Below are positions 16,167 to 21,443 of a stretch of 21,443 nucleotides of DNA, piece after piece; the stretch's first letter is position 1, and each line of letters starts with the position of its first letter. The DNA comes from Phycisphaerae bacterium (GTDB lineage Bacteria > Planctomycetota > Phycisphaerae > UBA1845 > UTPLA1). Both the position numbers and the translations under genes were made by a program. Location of the stretch: the NCBI GenBank assembly GCA_016935885.1, contig JAFGQA010000458.1:1-21443 (forward strand). Direction: 5' to 3'. The notes under the pieces were generated by a model, which worked only from the letters and a program-made list of their open reading frames with translations, had not been told where the DNA came from and did no database searches.

Positions 16167-16471
16167 CAAGAACTCGCCCGAATAATCCTCGAGGTGTGCG
16201 CCAAAGTGATCGACCGGCCGCTCTGCGGATGGTACCTGACCGCGCCGTCCCAGGACCGGGCCAAAACGTTGATCGCTCCCTGGTTCGCTCGCGAGGAGGT
16301 GGGAGCAGCTCTCTGGGCTTCTTCAGGGTGTTTGAGCCACGAGACTGCCACGACGATCTCACGTCTGGCGGCAGCTTGCCTAACTGGACGTCGTTGGTCC
16401 GTGGCAGGCAACGGTAGTCCGTCGCTTGAGACCACCCCACCGGTTGAAGCGGGCTAGCGGTTCCTTCTATG
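16167..16471. other. Intergenic stretch without a recognised gene
   Basis: About 300 bp between the convergent DNRLRE-like gene and the glycosyltransferase remnant. Open frames run across it in several phases but lack ribosome binding sites and family motifs. Near 16370 there is a short GGCAGCTTGCC segment like the arm of the family C hairpin, without a clear partner. Nothing else was recognised. Confidence 0.45.
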
Positions 16472-16759
16472 TCATCCTCGCTTGATCCAGCACCAAACCG
16501 CGGCGCCAGCGAACGCAAGCAGGATCCAACTCAGCGGTACTCTGTATCGGTACATGTAGGCGACCACGTAGTAGATGAGGGTGTACGTTGCCAGGGGAAT
16601 CAGCAACACCGCTCGCTGTGGAGTCGTGAGCGCCGGAATGGTCCGCCACGCCCCGAGCACCGCCAGAACCGTCAGCAAGCTGATCCCCACCACACTCGAT
16701 GGCCGGTGCAGCGATCCGCACCAGAAGTGAATCAGCGACCACCGGGGCCCCTTTGGGGC
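16472..16759 (-). pseudogene. C-terminal remnant of a GT39-like membrane glycosyltransferase
   Basis: The open frame runs about 95 codons after an in-frame TAG at 16762-16760. It encodes W-S-L-I-H-F-W, three hydrophobic segments and then the pattern Y-R-Y-R-V-P followed by L-A-F-A-G. That order (aromatic segment, hydrophobic helices, R-Y-R-x-P, helix with A-G) resembles the C-terminal end of dolichyl-phosphate-mannose-type (GT39/ArnT) integral membrane glycosyltransferases, which are normally 450-600 residues. The catalytic N-terminal part is absent: GNAT 1 ends only about 130 bp upstream. A GTG at 16693 would allow a 73-residue three-helix membrane protein, so a small functional gene is not excluded. 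The assignment rests on pattern memory only. Confidence 0.45.
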
Positions 16760-16891
16760 CTACGCGGACCCGCGCGCGGATCAGCGCGACGTCGATTGCA
16801 CGGTTGAGCCAAGTTCCTGGCAACGCCGACGCGTTGCCCACGGATCGCGAATTCCCTCCGCGGGACATTGCCGGTTAGGACACCACCGCGA

Positions 16892-17437
16892 TCATGGCTT
16901 GAGCGCCTCTGCCAGCGACGCGCATTCGTCACGGAGCAAAGAGTAAAGCACACAATCCACGTATTTGCCGCGTGCGAAGAACATCTGTCGCAACGTGCCC
17001 TCCAGCTTGTAGCCGCATTTCTCCGCCACCCTCCGGGCAGCGATGTTGTCCACGTGCGTGCCAAGCTGCAATCGCGGAATGGGTTTGAGCTCGAACAGAT
17101 ACGCCGAGAAGATGCGCAGCGCCTCCGTCGTATATCCCTTGCCCCTGTCTTCTCGGCGGAACACGGCGAAGCCGATTTCATACCCGGATTGATATGACGG
17201 CTCCTTCATAAACATGATATGGCCGAGCATGCGGCCACTCTTGTCTGTGATGAGCATGCGGCCCAGCTTGTCGTCCCAGCCGCCCGTTTCGGCCAGGTGC
17301 TTGCGAAACGCAACCGGGCAGCGAAGGTCGACGTAATCGAGCTCGCCCTTCTCGGCATACGTGTTCTCGATCTTCAGGAAGTCATCCACGTCGTCGTCGG
17401 TGAAAAGTCTCAGGATGATGTGAGGTCCTTCCAGCAT
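16892..17437 (-). CDS. GNAT-family N-acetyltransferase (RimJ/RimL type), paralogue 1
   Basis: The 181-residue product has the single-domain GNAT fold of the RimJ/RimL group: an opening beta strand I-I-L-R-L-F, the acetyl-CoA pyrophosphate loop R-x-E-D-R-G-K-G-Y-T-T-E-A-L (about 95-108), and V-A-E-K-C-G-Y-K-L-E-G-T before the last strands. Such enzymes move acetyl from acetyl-CoA to an amino group; the substrate cannot be inferred. The ATG at 17437 is preferred because GGGAGA lies upstream and the protein then aligns end to end with its neighbour, which begins M-L-K-G where this begins M-L-E-G. A longer frame to 17479 lacks a good site. It lies 64 bp downstream of paralogue 2 and is about half identical to it, which indicates tandem duplication. 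Confidence 0.88.
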   Translation of the reverse strand: MLEGPHIILRLFTDDDVDDFLKIENTYAEKGELDYVDLRCPVAFRKHLAETGGWDDKLGRMLITDKSGRMLGHIMFMKEPSYQSGYEIGFAVFRREDRGKGYTTEALRIFSAYLFELKPIPRLQLGTHVDNIAARRVAEKCGYKLEGTLRQMFFARGKYVDCVLYSLLRDECASLAEALKP

Positions 17438-17501
17438 TTTCGTTCTCCCGTGCAGCGGGTCTGATCGCCGTCGGAGCACTGTCCCATCCGGCGTGCTTTT
17501 C

Positions 17502-18104
17502 TCACGTGCGTCTCCGCAACACGGTACTCGGGACGGGCCGTTCGCGCGAACAGACAGCTTTCGTCATCAGGGCTTCCGACAGCGGCGGGCACTCGCTTCG
17601 CAACAGCGAGAATGTCTCTCGGTCTCGGTATTCCCCGCGTAGGAAGTTTCCTAGGCGCTGAGTGCCCTCATATTGATACCCGCACTTCTCCGCGACCTTG
17701 CGTGAGGCGGCATTCCCCTTGAACATGCCGAGCTGCAACCGTGGTATGGGTTTGAGCTCAAACAGGTACGCCGAGAAAATGTGCAGCGCCTCGGTCATGT
17801 AGCCCTTGTTGCGGTCTTCGGGCCGGAAGATCGCGTAGCCGACCTCGTAACCGGCCAGCATCGGCGACGGTCGGAAGAACACAACGGCGCCCACCATCCT
17901 GCCGTCCCCGCTGGCAATGACCATGCGGCCCTGATCCTCATGCCACCACCCGGTTTCACGGAACTGCTTCCGCATGTCCGAGAGGGTGTGAAGCGCGATG
18001 GGGAAGTATTCGCCGCGGGCGGCAATGTCCGAGTCAAGGGCGTACAGTTTTTCAACATCCTCTTCTGCGAACAGTCGGAGAATGACCTTCCTGCCTTTCA
18101 ACAT
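17502..18104 (-). CDS. GNAT-family N-acetyltransferase (RimJ/RimL type), paralogue 2
   Basis: The 200-residue cytoplasmic product has the same layout as paralogue 1. The acetyl-CoA loop reads R-P-E-D-R-N-K-G-Y-M-T-E-A-L, and the 16-residue block S-A-Y-L-F-E-L-K-P-I-P-R-L-Q-L-G is identical in both. V-A-E-K-C-G-Y and a conserved L-L-R-x-E-C near the end also match. About 20 basic, variable residues extend past the end of paralogue 1. The start at 18104 has a very strong site, AGGGAGGTGAGG, just upstream; this site lies inside the end of the truncated GNAT frame. Substrate unknown. The conserved block against otherwise diverged sequence points to a shared structural element of the fold. Confidence 0.9.
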   Translation of the reverse strand: MLKGRKVILRLFAEEDVEKLYALDSDIAARGEYFPIALHTLSDMRKQFRETGWWHEDQGRMVIASGDGRMVGAVVFFRPSPMLAGYEVGYAIFRPEDRNKGYMTEALHIFSAYLFELKPIPRLQLGMFKGNAASRKVAEKCGYQYEGTQRLGNFLRGEYRDRETFSLLRSECPPLSEALMTKAVCSRERPVPSTVLRRRT

Positions 18105-18426
18105 TCCTCACCTCCCTGTAGGGCCGAACTGACTTCGTCCCGGACTGGGCCATCGGAAGCGCTCGGCACGGCGCGACGGACCTGATGCCCTGGCGGCGGT
18201 ATGGGGGGGCCACGATGAGATTGCCGATCCAAGCGGAACGCGTATAGCGCGTCGTGGTGACCATCCCCGCGCGCCGCCCGCCCATCTCGGCGATGAAACA
18301 GCCTTCGGGTTCGTGGGAAAGACACACACGCAAGGTCGAACGCGTGTTGTCCCAGCCCTCTCTCCCAGTCTGGGCAAGCGCGAAGTCGATGTCCCGGTCA
18401 TCAAATGCGCGGATCTTGAAGCTCAT
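18052..18426 (-). pseudogene. Truncated GNAT acetyltransferase
   Basis: Residues 1-81 follow the N-terminal half of a GNAT domain of a different subgroup from its neighbours: F-I-A-E-M-G-G-R-R-A-G-M-V, then W-I-G-N-L-I-V-A-P-P-Y-R-R-Q-G-I, the strand and the start of the acetyl-CoA loop. After the Q-G-I the sequence turns into unrelated, proline- and arginine-rich residues, and the frame runs on to overlap paralogue 2 by 53 bp. The rest of the loop, the following helix and the last strands are missing, so acetyl-CoA binding is unlikely. A deletion probably joined this half-gene to the next one. It starts at 18426 or at 18462, the latter three bases after the stop of the enoyl-CoA isomerase gene, which suggests an operon. 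Confidence 0.65.
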
Positions 18427-18465
18427 CAGAACGGTGCCTTCCTCCAAGATGTCTGTTCTCATCGG

Positions 18466-19287
18466 CTAGCACCCTTTGAAGTGCGGACGGCGCTTTTCCA
18501 GAAACGCCCGGAGGCCCTCGCGGTGATCGTCCGTCCGCGTAGCCGGCGTCTGGAGCCGCGCTTCGAGCTCGAGTTGGGCTTGCAGGTCGGCCGTCCACGC
18601 GGCGTTGATCATGCGTTTGGTCAGGCCAATGGCTCGGGTCGGCGCGGCGGCGAGCTGCTGTGTGAACCTGTGGGCCTCCCCCGGCAACTCCTTGTCCGGA
18701 ACCACGCGGTTGACCAGACCCATTCCCAGCGCCTCCGAGGCGGTGACTCTGCGGCCGGTGAGGGTCAGCTCCATTGCCCGGGACACGCCCACCAGCCGGG
18801 GCAGCATGAACGTACTTCCGCAATCCGGCACAAGGCCGACGTTGATGAAAGCCTGAATGAAGCTGGCCGATTCGCCGGCAATGCGAAGGTCACAGGCCAG
18901 GGCCAGACTACACCCCGCCCCCGCCGCCACGCCGTTGACCGATGCGACGACGGGTTTCTCCATCGTCCGAATCCGCGCGATGATGGGGTTGTATTGACCC
19001 CGCAAGCGTGGCTCCAGTTCAATTGGGTCGTCGCTATCGAAGCGGCCGGCGTACTCTGCGAGGTCTTGTCCGCTGCAAAACGCCCGGCCGGCGCCGGTCA
19101 GCAACACGCAGCGGACCGTCTGGTCTTCGTCAGCTTCGCAAACCGCCTGCCCTAACGCTGCCAGCAGCTCTGCATTGAAGGCGTTCAGAACATCGGGCCG
19201 GTGCAACGTGATCGTTCGGACCCCGCCATCGCTCTTCACCAGGACGGTGTCGTTACGCTCGCTCTTGTCGCGAATCGTCAAGCTCAT
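18466..19287 (-). CDS. Enoyl-CoA hydratase/isomerase family protein, PaaG-like
   Basis: The 273-residue crotonase-fold enzyme should act on an acyl-CoA in the cytoplasm. Oxyanion-hole segments are present: A-F-C-S-G-Q-D-L (69-76) and V-N-G-V-A-A-G-A-G (117-125). Neither glutamate of true hydratases is kept: Ser127 and Phe146 occupy those places, while Asp155 in V-P-D-C-G-S-T matches the aspartate of isomerases such as PaaG (epoxyphenylacetyl-CoA isomerase) and delta3,delta2-enoyl-CoA isomerases. Isomerase activity is therefore favoured over hydratase. No other phenylacetate-pathway gene is in the window, so the physiological substrate is open. The ATG at 19287 fits the usual family N-terminus; the frame stays open to 19689 through a shadow of the cupin gene. 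It is followed after 3 bp by a possible start of the GNAT fragment. Confidence 0.88.
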   Translation of the reverse strand: MSLTIRDKSERNDTVLVKSDGGVRTITLHRPDVLNAFNAELLAALGQAVCEADEDQTVRCVLLTGAGRAFCSGQDLAEYAGRFDSDDPIELEPRLRGQYNPIIARIRTMEKPVVASVNGVAAGAGCSLALACDLRIAGESASFIQAFINVGLVPDCGSTFMLPRLVGVSRAMELTLTGRRVTASEALGMGLVNRVVPDKELPGEAHRFTQQLAAAPTRAIGLTKRMINAAWTADLQAQLELEARLQTPATRTDDHREGLRAFLEKRRPHFKGC

Positions 19288-19378
19288 TTCATCAGCCCCT
19301 GCGCCGGTGTCAGCCCCCCCAAGATAGACAACGGCCCGCGACGCCGACGCTCCCGGCGCACGGTCACGCGGTCCTCGT

Positions 19379-19711
19379 CTACCCCGGCAGTTGTTCGGAC
19401 AAGACCAGCAGGACGTGCGACGTACGGGGAACAGGCCGATGCTGACTGGCCCGTCCGTCCGGGACGACGAAGCCGTCACCCGGTCCCAGCTCGACAGTCT
19501 CGTCTTCAAACTCCAGCCCCAATCGCCCCTCGAGCACGTAGCCGACGTGCCCGACCTGGCACCATTCCGGGTGCTCAAGTCCTTGCTCGAACTCGACGAC
19601 GCGTAGCTGGCGGTCGCCCACGCAGTGCAGCTTCCGCCGGACCTTGGGGGCGGGCGATTCCCAATCCATGGACGCAAACCGGGCCACATAATGTCGCTGC
19701 TGAATGTCCAT
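19379..19711 (-). CDS. Small cupin-domain protein
   Basis: The 110-residue product is a single compact beta-barrel: V-G-H-V-G-Y-V-L-E-G-R-L-G-L-E-F covers the first cupin motif and L-G-P-G-D-G-F-V-V-P-D-G-R-A-S-Q-H the second. Of the usual metal ligands only His55, Glu61 and His91 are plausible, because the H-x-H pair of motif 1 is not complete. It may bind a small ligand rather than catalyse. The start at 19711 has GGAG eight bases upstream; an ATG ten codons earlier (19741) is less well supported. It heads the minus-strand gene run, 91 bp ahead of the enoyl-CoA isomerase gene, and diverges from the MocR-type regulator, which could control it. Confidence 0.78.
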   Translation of the reverse strand: MDIQQRHYVARFASMDWESPAPKVRRKLHCVGDRQLRVVEFEQGLEHPEWCQVGHVGYVLEGRLGLEFEDETVELGPGDGFVVPDGRASQHRPVPRTSHVLLVLSEQLPG

Positions 19712-19838
19712 CTCGTTCTCCACGGCGAGGTGCCGCGTCAAGGTGTCCGACCTTCCGCAGGCCCCACGCGTTTGAGCCCTCGCCCGCCCACTCGGCGGAC
19801 AAGCGGCTACTGCGCTTCAGGATAGTGCAAGAAACGTC

Positions 19839-19868
19839 TTGACACAATAGGGTTTTGAGTGTAATAAT
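19839..19868 (+). promoter_or_regulatory. Promoter of the MocR-type regulator gene
   Basis: A perfect -35 TTGACA (19839-19844) is followed after 17-18 bp by TAATAAT (19862-19868) as -10. Transcription would begin near 19875, next to the ATG at 19876, so the mRNA is probably leaderless or nearly so. The sequence AGTG...CACT around the -10 (19858-19875) is a short dyad that could be an autoregulatory operator; that is inference. Confidence 0.75.
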
Positions 19869-19875
19869 TGTCACT

Positions 19876-21258
19876 ATGACGATCTGGCAGCCAGACCTCC
19901 AGGGAAGCAGTGACCCCATCTACCTCGCAGTCGCGAAGGCGATCGCTGCCGATGTCGCTGCGGGGCGGCTCAGACCGGGGGATCGCCTGCCAACGCACCG
20001 CGAACTGGCGCGCGGATTGGGCGTTTCTATTGGCACAGTCACGCGCGGGTATATCGAGGCTGAACGCCGGGGCGTGATCTCCGGCGAGACGGGCCGGGGC
20101 ACCTTCGTGCGAGGACCAGTCTCGCCGAAACCCGTGCCGTACTCAAGCTCACACAGCGTGCCGACGACCATCGATCTGAGCGCCAACTACCCCTTCTACG
20201 CACATGACCCGGATCTGGCGGGCGCGTTTGCGAGCCTTTCCAAGCGGCAAGTCTCGCATCTTCTGCGCTATCACACATCACGGCCGGACCCGCGGCACGT
20301 GGACGCGGCGGTCACGTGGATGCGCACTTTCGGGCTGGAGGCAGAGCCGGATCACATCGTCATTACCGCCGGTGCACAGCATGCGCTCGCGACCATCCTC
20401 TTTGCACTCACGAAACCGGGCGATCTCGTGCTGGCTGACGAGCTGACCTACCCCGGCCTGATCGCACTGGCAGAACTTCGCGGTTTGCGTTTGCATGGCG
20501 TCGCCATGGACGACGATGGCATGATCCCGGAGGCCCTGCGCGCGGCGTGCCGACAGCGAAACGCTGAGGTGCTGTACTGCATGCCGACGTTGCAGAATCC
20601 CACATCTGCCATCCTGCCTTCGGAGCGTCGGCAACAGCTAGCCGACATCGCCAGGGAGCACGATCTCCTGATTATCGAGGACGACATGTTGCGGCCCTTC
20701 GTTCCGGAGGCGCCTCCGCCGCTCGTGCACCTCGCTCCCGAACGGACCTTGTTTGTCGCAAGCATCTCGAAAGCCGTCGCTGCGGGCCTTCGCGTGGCAT
20801 ATATCGTGGCGCCGACCTTCTCTCTGGAGAAGCTCCGACACGCGGTCTGGGCGACGGTGTGGATGCCCTCCCCTTTGACCGTCGAGATTGCCACGCTGTG
20901 GATCGAAGACGGAACGGCCCGGCAGACCACGGAGCGCAAACGGAGGGAGGCCGAGACCCGGCAGCAACTTGCACGGGACATTCTCGGCGCCGCGTCCTTT
21001 CACCCCCACCCAGCGGCATTCAGCATCTGGCTGGCGTTGCCGGACGGAATGGCGGCCGCCGACTTCACGGTAGAAGCGGCGCGGCGCGGGGTCTCCGTCA
21101 CTCCCTCGGGGACTTTCGCCGTCCCTCCGCTCGCGCCACCCTCAGCCGTCCGGGTCAGCCTTGGCGCCGCCGAGGATCTGGAGCAACTGCGGGCCGGCCT
21201 CCAGATTGTCGCGGCCATGCTCCACAGTGGGACGCATCGGCAGGTGGCATTCGTGTAA
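19876..21258 (+). CDS. MocR-family regulator: GntR winged helix-turn-helix fused to a PLP aminotransferase-like domain
   Basis: The 460-residue product has an N-terminal GntR-type winged helix (residues 12-78, with G-D-R-L-P-T-H-R-E-L-A, then V-S-I-G-T-V-T-R-G-Y and G-R-G-T-F-V). A linker and a fold-type I aminotransferase domain follow (about 110-450). PLP-site residues are in place: N241 in L-Q-N-P-T, Asp269/270 in I-I-E-D-D, the Schiff-base lysine K299 in S-I-S-K and R426 for a carboxylate. Members sense PLP or amino compounds and regulate neighbouring metabolic genes. The Y-C-M-P-T-L-Q-N-P-T segment looks more like the YdcR group than PdxR, but the ligand is not predictable. ATG 19876 is chosen; an upstream TTG at 19855 would lie inside the promoter. 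The minus-strand cupin run is divergent and a likely target. About 185 bp without a recognised gene follow. Confidence 0.92.
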   Translation: MTIWQPDLQGSSDPIYLAVAKAIAADVAAGRLRPGDRLPTHRELARGLGVSIGTVTRGYIEAERRGVISGETGRGTFVRGPVSPKPVPYSSSHSVPTTIDLSANYPFYAHDPDLAGAFASLSKRQVSHLLRYHTSRPDPRHVDAAVTWMRTFGLEAEPDHIVITAGAQHALATILFALTKPGDLVLADELTYPGLIALAELRGLRLHGVAMDDDGMIPEALRAACRQRNAEVLYCMPTLQNPTSAILPSERRQQLADIAREHDLLIIEDDMLRPFVPEAPPPLVHLAPERTLFVASISKAVAAGLRVAYIVAPTFSLEKLRHAVWATVWMPSPLTVEIATLWIEDGTARQTTERKRREAETRQQLARDILGAASFHPHPAAFSIWLALPDGMAAADFTVEAARRGVSVTPSGTFAVPPLAPPSAVRVSLGAAEDLEQLRAGLQIVAAMLHSGTHRQVAFV

Positions 21259-21443
21259 GCCCCCGGCGCAAACTCGCCGAAGGACTGTTGTCGTGCCCGT
21301 ATCCGATCTGTAGATTTCACGTGACGCCGACGACCGGAGGGTGGCCCAAGTCTTCACAGCCTGTCGGAAAAGGTGGAACGGAAATTGCGTTCATAAGGTT
21401 ACGATCGTTGTGATTCTCGTAACTCCTTATTTTACGTTCCAGA

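Noticed and set aside
19288..19689. N-terminal extension of the enoyl-CoA isomerase open frame
   Set aside because: The added residues are a frame shadow of the cupin gene, rich in serine, arginine and tryptophan; the family N-terminus fits the ATG at 19287.

Overview
The window is high-GC DNA, most likely from a member of the Planctomycetota. No 16S or other strict marker is present. The placement rests on the mix of secreted proteins with short dockerin-like C-termini, a small planctomycete-style lipoprotein, a very large multiheme cytochrome and many small inverted-repeat elements between genes.

Left part (1-7066). After repeat-rich DNA come panB (pantothenate synthesis, minus strand), a small lipoprotein gene (minus) diverging from a secreted transglutaminase-like protein (plus), and clpC (minus), which converges on the transglutaminase gene. 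A recognisable sigma70-type promoter precedes clpC.

Middle part (7066-16166). A membrane-anchored five-heme c-type cytochrome (minus) diverges, across about 700 bp, from a 1476-residue exported cytochrome (plus). The large protein joins an NHL-type beta-propeller to 25 potential heme sites. Two secreted proteins with dockerin-like tails follow, a parallel beta-helix protein and a DNRLRE-like protein. Together these suggest an extracytoplasmic electron-transfer and cell-surface locus; that function is inference.

Right part (16167-21443). A minus-strand run, read right to left, holds a small cupin, a PaaG-type enoyl-CoA isomerase, a truncated GNAT gene, two tandem paralogous RimJ/RimL-type GNATs and a remnant of a GT39-like membrane glycosyltransferase. 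A MocR-type regulator (GntR wHTH plus aminotransferase) diverges from this run, with a strong promoter so close to the ATG that a leaderless mRNA is likely.

The least expected content is the set of non-autonomous inverted-repeat elements. Family A (126 bp, TA duplication in CTAG) occurs twice, each time exactly in the TAG stop codon of an unrelated gene, and the first base of the element restores the stop. Family B (100 bp, TA-type flanks) occurs at the very start of the window and again in frame inside the signal-peptide region of the DNRLRE-like protein; removing 102 bp restores a textbook signal peptide. Family C (136 bp) occurs twice. Families B and C, and further loose copies, share a hairpin motif whose stems differ by compensating changes. 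No transposase is present in the window.
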